The notes beneath the pieces were generated by a model. The model was not told the origin of the DNA. It saw only the letters and a list, made by a program, of their open reading frames with translations, and did no database searches. From assembly GCF_004216905.1 (NCBI RefSeq), contig NZ_SGXJ01000005.1, positions 1 through 64,000 of the forward strand: a stretch of DNA of 64,000 bases, given 5' to 3'. Source of the stretch: Kribbella sp. VKM Ac-2569 (GTDB taxonomy: Bacteria > Actinomycetota > Actinomycetes > Propionibacteriales > Kribbellaceae). Shown piece by piece: positions 1 through 7,977 of the stretch; positions within the stretch are counted from its first letter, which is position 1; the number at the start of each line of letters is the position of its first letter. A program made the translations under genes and the position numbers.

Positions 1-45
1 GTACTGCGACCGGGAGGTCGTGGGAGAGTAGGACGCCGCCGGACA
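1..45 (+). rRNA. rrf: 5S ribosomal RNA, 3' end only
   Basis: The first bases match the 3' third of actinobacterial 5S rRNA, including the conserved GTGGGAGAGTAGGACGCCGC stretch, and the match ends near base 45. The rest of the rrn operon (16S, 23S, 5' part of 5S) lies left of the window. The hairpin at 54-87 closes the operon. The exact mature 3' end could be off by 1-2 bases. Confidence 0.9.
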
Positions 46-53
46 TTCACACT

Positions 54-87
54 GTTAAGGGCCACCCCACTAGGGGTGGCCCTTAAC
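54..87 (+). terminator. rRNA operon terminator
   Basis: A perfect 15-bp stem (54-68 pairs with 73-87) encloses the tetraloop ACTA. It sits nine bases after the 5S end. The stem is GC-rich in the middle and followed by CATTTG, so there is only a weak T tract. Position right after 5S makes a role as rrn terminator very likely. Confidence 0.9.
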
Positions 88-188
88 ATTTGTGGAGGGT
101 CGGCGGTCGCCGACCAGGACGTCACCTCCCGCTGCGGGCGCGGTAACGTTTGTCCGATTACTGCTCTTCAGCATCGTTAGGAGTCACC

Positions 189-2069
189 GTGGCGACGCCA
201 CCTCGCAATCCTCGGTCCGGTTCAGGGGACCGTCGCGGTTCGTCCGGAGGCGCCGGCCGCTCAGGCGGGTCCGGTGGTGGACGCTCAGACTCCGGTCGTT
301 CGAACTCGTCCGGCCGCTCAGGCTCGGGCGCCGGCCGTTCGGGCTCTGGAGCGGGTCGCTCGGGCTCGGATGGCGGTCGTTCGGGTTCTGGATCCGGTTG
401 GTCCGGCTCCGGAACTGGTCGTGGTGGCTCTGGAGCTGGTCGTTCTGGGTCTGGTTCCGGTGCGGGTCGTGGCGGATCTGGAGCTGGAGGTGGCGGTAGT
501 CGTGGAGGTTCTGCGGGTCGTAGCGGTGGGGCGCCGAGCCGACGGGGCGGGATTGCCGGTGGGCGTTCGGGTGGCTCGGGTAATTCGTCGTACCGGGATC
601 GGGATGAGAGTTCTTCCGAGAACAGGCGTGGGTTTGCCGGTTCTCGAGGTGATGACAAGTCTGCGCGCGACCCGTTCGGTGGGCAGATGTCCGGCCAGGG
701 TGGGCGGGACGATCGGTCTGGTGGATACCGGCGCGACGATCGGGGTGGTTCGGGGCGCGGGCCCGGTGCGGGACGCGGCGTAGCCGGCTCCCGGCGGGAC
801 GACCGCGGCGGACGTGATGACCGTGGCCGCGACGACCGTGGCGGATACCGCCGCGACGATCGCGGGGGCGATGACCGCGGTGGATACCGCCGGGACGAAC
901 GCGGTGGCGCTAGCAGCGGTGGATACCGTCGGGATGACCGTGGCGGCGCTGGCGGTGGTGGATACCGGCGTGATGAGCGTGCAAGTGACGACCGCGGTGG
1001 GTTCCGGCGGGATGAGCGGTCGGGGGATGACCGTGGGGCTCGGCGGGATGAGCGTGGGGATTCTCGGGGGCGTGGACCTGCTCGGGCCGGTGGGCCTGGG
1101 CGGGGAGAGCGTGGTCCGTTCCGGCGGGATGAGCGGGGAGACTCGCGTGGGCGTTCGGGGGCTGGGGATTCGCGTGGGCGTTCTGGAGGTCGGGACGAGC
1201 GCGGTGGGTCCGGCGGGCGTGACGATCGGCGTGATGACCGGCGGGGTGGGCCTCGTCGGGAGGATCGTGAGGAGAGGGTCGGTCCGCGGCGCGATGATCC
1301 GAAGATTCCGGAAGGGATCACGGGTGCTGAGCTCGATCGTGGGGTGAAGGCTGAGCTGCGGTCCTTGCCGCGGACGTTGGCGGACCTGGTGGCGCAGCAT
1401 CTGGTGGCGTCGGGGCGTTTCCTCGACGACGACCCGGAGCTCGCGTACCAGCATGCCCGGACCGCGCGGCGGTTGGCGGCTCGGCTTGGTGGTGTGCGGG
1501 AGGCTGTGGCGATCACGGCGTACCTGGCTGAGCACTACGACGAGGCGCTCACCGAGTTCCGTGCTGTACGGCGGATGACGGGTAACCACGAGGTCATCGC
1601 GATGATGGCCGACTGTGAGCGGGCGCTCGGGCGGCCGGACAAGGCGCTGGCGCTGACCAAGGACAAGCACGTTCACGACGTGTCGGAGGCGACGCAGATC
1701 GAGCTGCTGATCGTGGCGGCCGGGGCGCGGCGCGACAAGGGTCAGACCGCGGTGGCGGTCCAGATGCTCGACGTGCCGGAGCTGACGAAGCGGACTCGGG
1801 CTGAGTGGCTGCCGCGGCTGCGGTACGCGTACGCCGATGCGCTGGCGGAGGCTGGGCGGACCGATGACGCGCTCGTCTGGTTCCACCGTGCGGCCGGCGT
1901 CGACGGCGACGGTGTGACCGGTGCGGCCGAGCGGGCTGCGGAGCTCGAAGGCCTCGAGTTCACCGACCTCGACGACGAGGACCTGGACGACGAGGACGCA
2001 GAGGATCTCGACGCGGAGGATTCCGAGGAGTCCGAGGTTGGCGGGGAGTCCAAGGGCGACGGGGAGTAG
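189..2069 (+). CDS. TPR protein with long RGG/RDDR-rich disordered N-terminus
   Basis: A 626-residue protein. Residues 1-370 are low complexity, first Gly/Ser/Arg repeats (GRSGSGAGRSGSG type), then RDDRGGYRRDDRGG type repeats. Residues 375-590 are a helical region with tetratricopeptide-like repeats (for example ALGRPDKALAL and AEAGRTDDALVWF). The last 35 residues are almost all Asp/Glu. The GTG at 189 is preceded by TTAGGAG five bases upstream, better than the in-frame TTG at 150. The C-terminal part resembles a conserved actinobacterial TPR family. The N-terminus resembles RGG-type RNA-binding tails, so a role in RNA binding or protein assembly is an inference. The gene is four bases upstream of the CHAD gene and probably co-transcribed. 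Confidence 0.85.
   Translation: MATPPRNPRSGSGDRRGSSGGAGRSGGSGGGRSDSGRSNSSGRSGSGAGRSGSGAGRSGSDGGRSGSGSGWSGSGTGRGGSGAGRSGSGSGAGRGGSGAGGGGSRGGSAGRSGGAPSRRGGIAGGRSGGSGNSSYRDRDESSSENRRGFAGSRGDDKSARDPFGGQMSGQGGRDDRSGGYRRDDRGGSGRGPGAGRGVAGSRRDDRGGRDDRGRDDRGGYRRDDRGGDDRGGYRRDERGGASSGGYRRDDRGGAGGGGYRRDERASDDRGGFRRDERSGDDRGARRDERGDSRGRGPARAGGPGRGERGPFRRDERGDSRGRSGAGDSRGRSGGRDERGGSGGRDDRRDDRRGGPRREDREERVGPRRDDPKIPEGITGAELDRGVKAELRSLPRTLADLVAQHLVASGRFLDDDPELAYQHARTARRLAARLGGVREAVAITAYLAEHYDEALTEFRAVRRMTGNHEVIAMMADCERALGRPDKALALTKDKHVHDVSEATQIELLIVAAGARRDKGQTAVAVQMLDVPELTKRTRAEWLPRLRYAYADALAEAGRTDDALVWFHRAAGVDGDGVTGAAERAAELEGLEFTDLDDEDLDDEDAEDLDAEDSEESEVGGESKGDGE
700..1290 (+). repeat. Degenerate tandem repeats coding for RDDRGG/YRRDERGG
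   Basis: Inside the TPR gene the DNA repeats units close to GGTGGATACCGNCGNGACGA at irregular spacing. The encoded units alternate RDDRGG and GGYRRDD/ERGG. Units are imperfect, which suggests old slippage or recombination followed by drift. Such a tract may vary in length between strains. Confidence 0.6.
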
Positions 2070-2072
2070 GGC

Positions 2073-2927
2073 GTGGAGGGCGCGGCGGGCGACCAGCCGG
2101 TTGGGGTGCTGGTGGGAGGCGCGCTGGCCAAGGGTGCGCGGCGGCTCGAGAAGTCTGTCGGGATGGTGGAGAAGTCCGAGGACGACGCGATCCACCAGGT
2201 ACGGGTGTCCTGCCGGCGGTTGCGGAGCGATCTGAAGCTGTTCCGCAAACTGCTGGCCGGCGACTGGGCGACCGAACTGCGAGCCGACCTGGCCGCACTC
2301 GCGCAGGCCTGTGGTGAGGCCCGGGACCTCGAGGTGATCGCGGCGCTCGTCCGTGAAACCGCCACCAGCGAGGACAACCAGGAACACGTCGACACGATCC
2401 TCACCACGCTCACCCTCGGCCTGGAACGCGCCGCGGCCCGCTCCGCCGAGGTGGTCCTGGGCGAGTCCACCAAGGACCTGCTCACCACCATCGAGGCAGT
2501 CGCAGCAGCCCCCGACCTCAACGCCAAGGCAGAAAAGCCCTGCAGCGAGGTACTACCGCAGCTCCTGCGGTCCGCCACCGAGAGGTTCACCCAGGCAGCC
2601 GACAAGCTCAAGCCCTGGACCTCAGACGACGACTGGCACGAGGTACGGCTGCTGGCGAAGCGAGTCCGGTACACCGCCGACACCAGCGCCGCCGTACTCG
2701 GTGACGAAGCACGGACGACCGCAGCGCACGCAGCGACGTACCAAGAGCTCCTGGGGCAGCATCAGGACCACTGCGCCGCGGCTGATGCTCTGACTGCCAT
2801 GGCTGTCGATGCGGCAGCTCAGGACGACCCGGAGCTCTCCTTCACCCTCGGACGGCTCACAGAGCGCCACCGGGCCGCTCGCAAGCCCCTACGCGAGCAG
2901 TTCCTCAGCCTCTACCACCGCCCCTGA
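2073..2927 (+). CDS. CHAD domain protein
   Basis: 284 residues, all-helical, with the CHAD signature near the N-terminus (IHQVRVSCRRLRSDLKLFR) and a second basic helix later (DDDWHEVRLLAKRVRY). These conserved His/Arg/Lys residues in CHAD proteins bind polyphosphate. No CYTH domain is fused, so this is a stand-alone CHAD protein. The GTG start follows the TPR gene by three bases, so translation is probably coupled. The gene is convergent with the DUF1015 gene, with one base between stop codons. A role at polyphosphate granules is known for the family; here it is inferred. Confidence 0.88.
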   Translation: MEGAAGDQPVGVLVGGALAKGARRLEKSVGMVEKSEDDAIHQVRVSCRRLRSDLKLFRKLLAGDWATELRADLAALAQACGEARDLEVIAALVRETATSEDNQEHVDTILTTLTLGLERAAARSAEVVLGESTKDLLTTIEAVAAAPDLNAKAEKPCSEVLPQLLRSATERFTQAADKLKPWTSDDDWHEVRLLAKRVRYTADTSAAVLGDEARTTAAHAATYQELLGQHQDHCAAADALTAMAVDAAAQDDPELSFTLGRLTERHRAARKPLREQFLSLYHRP

Positions 2928-2928
2928 C

Positions 2929-4080
2929 TCAGAGCGTCCGGAACAGCAGCCCCACTCGCGGCTTCGGCCCGAACGACGTGGCCTTCTGTGGCAGTACGAC
3001 GCCCTGCGCGGCTGAACGCAGTACCTGGTCCATCCTGGGCGCTGCGAGCTCCACAGCGACCTGCTGAGGGCCGGCCAACGCCAGTGCGTCTGACAGCGTG
3101 TGGTGGAAGCTGAGGTCCTGCTCGACCACACCCCAGGCCGGAAACAGCACCTCATGCAGTATCGCGACCGTAGGTGTCTCGGAATCAGTGTGGAGAGTCA
3201 GCCAGCTGGAACCGTCCGTGATCGAGATGCGGTCCGGGTCGCCCTCCACTCGACCAGGCTGCATCTGCCAGCCAGCCGGCGTACGTGACTGCACAGTCAT
3301 CAGGTCCAGACCCGGTACGACGCGGTGAATCGGGTCCAGCGTCAACGGGTGCCGGATGTAGTCGACCAGCATCGCCAGACCGGCCTCCGCGGTCGGCCGG
3401 TACGGCTCGCGCAGCTGACGCTCCAGGTACGCCGCATACCGGTGATGACCGTCCGCGATGACCGCCTCGTGTTTGGCCAGCTCCCGCTCGATCGTCGCCA
3501 GCACCTCTGGGTCGTCGATCCGCCAGATGCGGTGCTCGGCGCCGTTGTACGTCTCGGCCTCCACCCACGGTTCACCGGACCGTGCCGCGTCCACAGCATC
3601 ACTTGCCGCGCCACCGTCGGCGTAGGCGAGCAGAATCGGCTCCAGGTCGGCGTCTGTTGCCTCCATCAGCTGCAGCCGGTCGTTGACCCAGTGCGGCATC
3701 ACCTCTTCGTGCGGGAGCACAACTTGCCGTGTCGGGTCCAGCCGCAGTGAGCCGACCAGTCCGCACAGTACGGCGCTGCCCAGACGCTGCTCGTACACGT
3801 ACAGCGCGGGCCGCTCGTCCTGGATCACCACACCGTCCCGCTGCCACCCGGCGAGCCGGTGCGCGGGTTCGTCGTACCGGCCGCGACCGAGGTCCGGATC
3901 GCGTGGAAGGATGAGCCTCACCATGTTGTGCAGATCAGAGTCAGTCAGCCGCCGGACGATGGCGGGTTCCAGCACGTCGTACGGCGGTGAGGTGACGGCG
4001 CCGAGCGCGCTGACCTTGCCCGCCACGAACCGCCAGGCACGCAGTGGGTCGAGTCTCAGCACCCCCCGAGGATCCAGCAT
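2929..4080 (-). CDS. DUF1015 family protein
   Basis: 383 residues. The conserved DUF1015 features are present: an N-terminal SPPYDVL motif, a central ADGHHRYAAYL motif near residue 185, and LPHEEVMP. The family is widespread but its reaction is not established; it is often called SerC-like or a putative HTH protein. The frame stays open far upstream into the divergent gene, but the family N-terminus begins at the ATG at 4080 (MLDPRGVLRLDPL). A TACGAT hexamer seven bases before this ATG suggests a leaderless message. It is divergent from the HAD gene with 24 bases between starts. Confidence 0.85.
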   Translation of the reverse strand: MLDPRGVLRLDPLRAWRFVAGKVSALGAVTSPPYDVLEPAIVRRLTDSDLHNMVRLILPRDPDLGRGRYDEPAHRLAGWQRDGVVIQDERPALYVYEQRLGSAVLCGLVGSLRLDPTRQVVLPHEEVMPHWVNDRLQLMEATDADLEPILLAYADGGAASDAVDAARSGEPWVEAETYNGAEHRIWRIDDPEVLATIERELAKHEAVIADGHHRYAAYLERQLREPYRPTAEAGLAMLVDYIRHPLTLDPIHRVVPGLDLMTVQSRTPAGWQMQPGRVEGDPDRISITDGSSWLTLHTDSETPTVAILHEVLFPAWGVVEQDLSFHHTLSDALALAGPQQVAVELAAPRMDQVLRSAAQGVVLPQKATSFGPKPRVGLLFRTL

Positions 4081-4087
4081 GCGCGGA

Positions 4088-4093
4088 ATCGTA
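4088..4093 (-). promoter_or_regulatory. Candidate -10 box (leaderless) for DUF1015 gene
   Basis: TACGAT on the minus strand, seven bases before the ATG at 4080, fits the actinobacterial TANNNT -10. That spacing would place the transcript start at or next to the start codon. No Shine-Dalgarno sequence and no convincing -35 were seen. Confidence 0.45.
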
Positions 4094-4104
4094 CGGGGTG
4101 AAGC

Positions 4105-5211
4105 GTGAGCGCGGAACGTACAGCGCCGCAGCCGCTCTCGGCGTGTGACGAACCGCTCGCGACCCGGTACGACGTGGCGCTGCTGGACCTCGACGGCGTC
4201 GTGTACGTCGGGCCGGATCCGGTCCCGGACGCGCCGGAGAACCTCCGCAAGGCCGCCAAGGAAGGCATGCGGATCGGGTACATCACGAACAACGCGAGCC
4301 GGCCGGCGGGGATCGTTGCCGAGCACCTCGCGTCGTTCGGGCTGGACGTGACCGCCGAGGACGTGGTGACGTCCGCGCAGGCGGCGGCGAAGCTGATCGC
4401 GAGCGAGTTCCCGAAGGGGTCTCCGGTGCTCGTGGTGGGTGGCGAGGGGCTGATCGTTGCGCTCGAGGAGTACGGGCTGACGCCGGTGCGGACCAGCGAC
4501 GCGCGGCCGGTCGCCGTCGTTCAGGGGTTCCACCCGGATGTGAACTGGGTGATGCTCGCCGACGGCGCGCACGCGATCCACGAGGGCGCGAAGTGGTTCG
4601 CGACCAATCTCGATCTGACCATCCCCACCGCAGCCGGCAAGGCGCCGGGGAACGGCACGCTGGTGCAGGCGGTCCGGGCCGCGGTCGACGTGGACCCGGT
4701 TGTTGCCGGGAAACCCGAGCCGCCGCTGCTGGAGACGAGCATCGAACGGCTGGAAGCCAAGCGCCCGTTGATGATCGGGGACCGGCTGGACTCCGACATC
4801 GAGGGCGCGAACGCGGTCGGGATCCCGAGTCTGTGGGTCGCGACCGGCGTCAACGACGCGTACGACCTGGCGCGGGCGCCGAAGCACCAGCGGCCGACGT
4901 ACATCGCCGCCGGCCTCGGGGCGCTGGCCGAGAAGCAGGCCGGCGTGACCGTCAGCGGCTCGAAGCACACGTCGGCCGGGTGGACCGCCGAAGTCGTGAA
5001 CAACGCGGTCACGGTGAAGGGCGAGGGAGCGCCGTACGACGGATTGCGCGCGATCCTGTCCGCGGTCTGGACCGCCGTCGACGCCCCGGCCGAACCCGCC
5101 AAGCCCGCCAAGGCCACCTCCCGTGGCCGCCGCCCCCGCCCCAAGCCCGCGCCGACCGCCGAAACCATCGCCCTGGACGCCGCCCTCCACCGCATCGGAC
5201 TCGACAAGTAG
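4105..5211 (+). CDS. HAD-IIA family phosphatase (NagD-like)
   Basis: 368 residues. Motif I is LLDLDGVVYVG near residue 30, motif II is YITNNAS, motif III and IV are GKPEPPLL and MIGDRLDSDIEGA. The capping domain lies between motifs II and III as in NagD/AraL-type HAD-IIA enzymes. The GTG start overlaps no other gene. Residues after about 255 form an extra C-terminal domain with a KPAKATSRGRRPRPKP linker, as in other actinobacterial members near tlyA. The substrate is unknown; small sugar or polyol phosphates are usual for the family. It heads the run that continues to recN. Confidence 0.88.
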   Translation: MSAERTAPQPLSACDEPLATRYDVALLDLDGVVYVGPDPVPDAPENLRKAAKEGMRIGYITNNASRPAGIVAEHLASFGLDVTAEDVVTSAQAAAKLIASEFPKGSPVLVVGGEGLIVALEEYGLTPVRTSDARPVAVVQGFHPDVNWVMLADGAHAIHEGAKWFATNLDLTIPTAAGKAPGNGTLVQAVRAAVDVDPVVAGKPEPPLLETSIERLEAKRPLMIGDRLDSDIEGANAVGIPSLWVATGVNDAYDLARAPKHQRPTYIAAGLGALAEKQAGVTVSGSKHTSAGWTAEVVNNAVTVKGEGAPYDGLRAILSAVWTAVDAPAEPAKPAKATSRGRRPRPKPAPTAETIALDAALHRIGLDK

Positions 5212-5298
5212 CGAGCCTCAGGCCTCGCGAGCGTGGGGCGGGGTGGTGTTGGGGCGGGGAGGCGATACCGTTGCTGGGAACGATGCGAGGAGGCAGTC

Positions 5299-5766
5299 AT
5301 GGTGATGGACGCTGTGCGCGGCTACGTACAACTGGCGAACGGGTTGACCGAGGTCACCAAGCACAAGGCCCAGGCGGCTGCGAAGGCGTTGCTGCAGCAG
5401 ACCGGGGCGGACGCGCTGACGACCAGGGCGAGTGACCTGGCCGACGAGATCGTTGCCACCAGCAAGAGTAACCGTCAGCTGCTGCAGGCGATCGTGTCGA
5501 ACGAGGTCGAGGGTGCGGTGGCGCGGCTCGGGTTTGTTCGCTCCGAGGAGGTCGCGGCGCTGACCCGCCGGGTGAAGGCGCTCGAGACCGAGCTCGCCGA
5601 GGCGCAGGCGGCCGCGGCGGGGCCGGCTCCGGTCGTGGACGTCCCGGTGCCTGCCAAGAAGGCGGCGAAGAAGGCGGCTGCCAAGAAGACTGCGCCGGCC
5701 AAGAAGGCTGTGGCGAAGAAGGCGGCCAAGAAGGCTCCGGCGAAGAAGACGGCGAAGAAGGTCTGA
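5299..5766 (+). CDS. Coiled-coil protein with histone H1-like Lys/Ala tail
   Basis: 155 residues from the ATG at 5299, chosen because GAGGAGG lies seven bases upstream; the frame continues upstream without an RBS. Residues 1-85 are helical, 85-110 are a heptad-like coiled coil (ALETELAEAQAAAA), and residues 115-155 consist of KKAAKKAAAKK/APAKK repeats. The tail resembles histone H1 and other nucleoid-binding tails and would bind DNA or RNA nonspecifically. The gene lies between the HAD phosphatase and an acidic partner gene starting two bases after its stop. Function is not established. Confidence 0.82.
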   Translation: MVMDAVRGYVQLANGLTEVTKHKAQAAAKALLQQTGADALTTRASDLADEIVATSKSNRQLLQAIVSNEVEGAVARLGFVRSEEVAALTRRVKALETELAEAQAAAAGPAPVVDVPVPAKKAAKKAAAKKTAPAKKAVAKKAAKKAPAKKTAKKV

Positions 5767-5767
5767 C

Positions 5768-6208
5768 ATGACCGAGCATCCCGGCGAGCAGTTCCCACCG
5801 GACGTGGACCCGGACGTCGAGCCTGCTTTCGACCCGTACCAGTCCGAGGAGACGCCGTCCCACCCCGACTACGACACCGAGCCCGGTGCGCAGGACGCGG
5901 CCCAAGAGACAGTGGAGCATGTGGATCCCGCTGCGGTCGAGTTCGGCCCGGAGTTCGCGCGCGCCCCCGGCCAGGAGTACGAGCACTCCTTCGAAGCCGG
6001 CTCCGCCGAGGACCCGGCGTACGAGGACCCGGCGATCGACGAGTCGACCGAGGAGGGCGGGCATCCGTTGGTCGAGGAGACGATGGCTCGGCTGGACGAG
6101 TTGCGGGAGAAGCCGGTCAGTGAGCACGGTGAGGTGTATGCCGACCTGCACGAGCGGCTGCAGACCGCCTTGGTCGAAGCCGACGCCGAGCCTGGCGACC
6201 GGACCTAG
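5768..6208 (+). CDS. Small acidic conserved protein
   Basis: 146 residues, very rich in Asp, Glu and Pro, with a predicted disordered N-terminal two thirds and one helical C-terminal segment (HPLVEETMARLDELRE, then ADLHERLQTALVEA). No catalytic motif is visible. It starts two bases after the stop of the strongly basic coiled-coil gene and ends 12 bases before tlyA, so it is in the same transcription unit. The opposite charges of the two neighbours make an interaction plausible, but that is inference. Similar small acidic proteins occur at this place in related genomes, from memory. Confidence 0.75.
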   Translation: MTEHPGEQFPPDVDPDVEPAFDPYQSEETPSHPDYDTEPGAQDAAQETVEHVDPAAVEFGPEFARAPGQEYEHSFEAGSAEDPAYEDPAIDESTEEGGHPLVEETMARLDELREKPVSEHGEVYADLHERLQTALVEADAEPGDRT

Positions 6209-6220
6209 CGGAAGAGCCGA

Positions 6221-7036
6221 GTGGCCAAGGGAGTCAAGCGGTCGCGGCTCGATGCCGAGCTGGTACGGCGCGGGCTCGCGCGCTCCCGTGAGCACGCGAG
6301 CGAGCTGATCGCGGCCGGCAAGGTGAAGGTTTCCGGGACCGTGGCCGGCAAGGCCGCGACCGGGGTCGGTGCGGACGCCCCGATCGTCGTCGACACCTCC
6401 GAGCACGAGGACCCCGGCTACGCGAGCCGCGGCGCGCACAAGCTGATCGGCGCCCTCGAAGCGTTCCCAGCTGTCCAGGTGAAAGGTCGCCGTACGCTCG
6501 ACGCCGGTGCGTCCACCGGGGGATTCACCGACGTACTGCTGCGCAACGAGGCGGCGCACGTGATTGCCGTCGACGTCGGGTACGGCCAGTTGGTGTGGGC
6601 GTTGCAGACCGACGAGCGGGTCACGGTGATGGACCGGACCAACGTCCGGACGCTGACGCTCGAGGACATCGGCGGTGAACCGGTCGATCTCGTGGTCAGC
6701 GATCTGAGCTTCATCTCGCTCACGCTCGTGCTGCCGGCGCTGCTCGGGGTGGTGAAGCCGGACGGCGAGCTGGTGCTGATGGTGAAGCCGCAGTTCGAGG
6801 TCGGCAAGGAGCGGCTGGGCAAGGGCGGCGTGGTCCGGGACCCCGAGTTGCGGGCTGAGGCGGTCCGGAATGTCGCCGCCAAGGCACACGCTCTGGGCTG
6901 GGGAATCGAAGGCGTAGCGGCCAGCCCGTTACCTGGCCCGTCAGGAAATGTCGAATACTTCCTGTGGATACGCCGGGAAGCACCGGCCCTCGATGAGACG
7001 ATGCTCCAAACAGCAATCGAGACCGGTCCACAGTGA
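6221..7036 (+). CDS. tlyA: TlyA-type 16S/23S rRNA 2'-O-methyltransferase
   Basis: 271 residues. Residues 7-60 form an S4 RNA-binding domain (RLDAELVRRGLARSREHA). The rest is an FtsJ/RrmJ-like methyltransferase with the SAM motif LDAGASTGGFTDVLL near residues 93-106 and VVSDLSFISL. TlyA methylates ribose of cytidines in 16S and 23S rRNA (C1409 and C1920) and makes ribosomes sensitive to capreomycin in mycobacteria. The GTG start is supported by the family N-terminus. It precedes nadK by 12 bases, the usual actinobacterial order. Confidence 0.93.
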   Translation: MAKGVKRSRLDAELVRRGLARSREHASELIAAGKVKVSGTVAGKAATGVGADAPIVVDTSEHEDPGYASRGAHKLIGALEAFPAVQVKGRRTLDAGASTGGFTDVLLRNEAAHVIAVDVGYGQLVWALQTDERVTVMDRTNVRTLTLEDIGGEPVDLVVSDLSFISLTLVLPALLGVVKPDGELVLMVKPQFEVGKERLGKGGVVRDPELRAEAVRNVAAKAHALGWGIEGVAASPLPGPSGNVEYFLWIRREAPALDETMLQTAIETGPQ

Positions 7037-7048
7037 CGAGGGGGCAGG

Positions 7049-7975
7049 GTGGCTGAACAGGAGCCGCGGCGCGTGCTGCTGGTGACGCACACCGGCCGGG
7101 AGCAGGCGGTCGAGGTCGCCCGGGACGCGCACCGGTTGCTGACCGATGCCGGGATGCTGGTCCGGCTGCTCGGAGGTGAGGCCGAGGAGCTCAAGCTCGA
7201 CCCGGTGGAGACCGTCGACGACCCGGAGAAGGCGGCGAACGACGTCGAGCTGATCATGGTGCTCGGCGGCGACGGCTCGATTCTGCGCGGCGCCGAACTG
7301 GCCCGCCCGCACGGTACGCCGGTGCTCGGGGTGAACCTGGGCCACGTCGGGTTCCTGGCCGAGGCCGAGGTCGACGACCTGGAGCGGATCGTCCAGGTGG
7401 TCGTGGACCGCAGCTACACGGTCGAGGAGCGGATGACGCTGGCCGTCGACGTACGGCTGGACGACGACCTGATCTTCGAGACCTGGGCGCTGAACGAGGC
7501 GAGTGTCGAGAAGGCGGCCCGGGAGAAGATGCTCGAGGTCCTGGTCGAGGTCGACGACCGCCCGTTGTCCCGCTACGGCTGTGACGGCGTCGTGGTTGCG
7601 ACGCCGACCGGGAGTACGGCGTACTCCTTCTCGGCCGGCGGACCGATCGTCTGGCCCGAGGTCGAGGCGATCCTGATGGTGCCCCTGAGCGCGCACGCGC
7701 TCTTTTCCCGGCCGATCGTGGTGGCGCCGACGTCGCGGCTGTCGATCGAGCTGGTCCCGTCCTGGCACGGGCGCGGCGTGTTGTGGTGCGACGGCCGGCG
7801 GATGGTCGAGGTGCCGCCCGGCGCCGAGATCCAGGTACGGCGGGGTTCGACGCCGGTCCGGCTGGCCCGCGCCCATGAGGCGCCGTTCACCGACCGGCTG
7901 GTGGCGAAGTTCGACCTCCCGGTGCTCGGCTGGCGTGGCGCCGCCGAGCGCAAACGCAACGGAAACGGACACTGA
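7049..7975 (+). CDS. nadK: NAD kinase
   Basis: 308 residues. The GGDGS motif is at residues 73-77, followed by the conserved NLGHVGFLAE, and the second signature TPTGSTAYSFSAGGP is near residues 186-200. The enzyme phosphorylates NAD to NADP in the cytoplasm; actinobacterial forms can use polyphosphate as well as ATP. The GTG start has GAGGGGG five bases upstream. It lies 12 bases after tlyA and two bases before recN, a well conserved trio. Confidence 0.95.
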   Translation: MAEQEPRRVLLVTHTGREQAVEVARDAHRLLTDAGMLVRLLGGEAEELKLDPVETVDDPEKAANDVELIMVLGGDGSILRGAELARPHGTPVLGVNLGHVGFLAEAEVDDLERIVQVVVDRSYTVEERMTLAVDVRLDDDLIFETWALNEASVEKAAREKMLEVLVEVDDRPLSRYGCDGVVVATPTGSTAYSFSAGGPIVWPEVEAILMVPLSAHALFSRPIVVAPTSRLSIELVPSWHGRGVLWCDGRRMVEVPPGAEIQVRRGSTPVRLARAHEAPFTDRLVAKFDLPVLGWRGAAERKRNGNGH

Positions 7976-7977
7976 CA

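Noticed and set aside
700..1290. Repeats considered as a CRISPR array
   Set aside because: Units are irregular, in frame with a protein and lack constant repeats with unique spacers.
158..2387. Very long open frames antisense to the TPR gene (158-1516 and 318-2387)
   Set aside because: They mirror the Gly/Arg/Ser repeats and give Pro/Arg/Ser-rich low-complexity translations; high-GC genes leave antisense frames open. The sense frame has the RBS and a conserved TPR domain.
4081..5190. Upstream extension of the DUF1015 frame into the HAD gene
   Set aside because: The extension lies antisense to HAD motifs and has no family match; the ATG at 4080 has a -10 box and the correct N-terminus.
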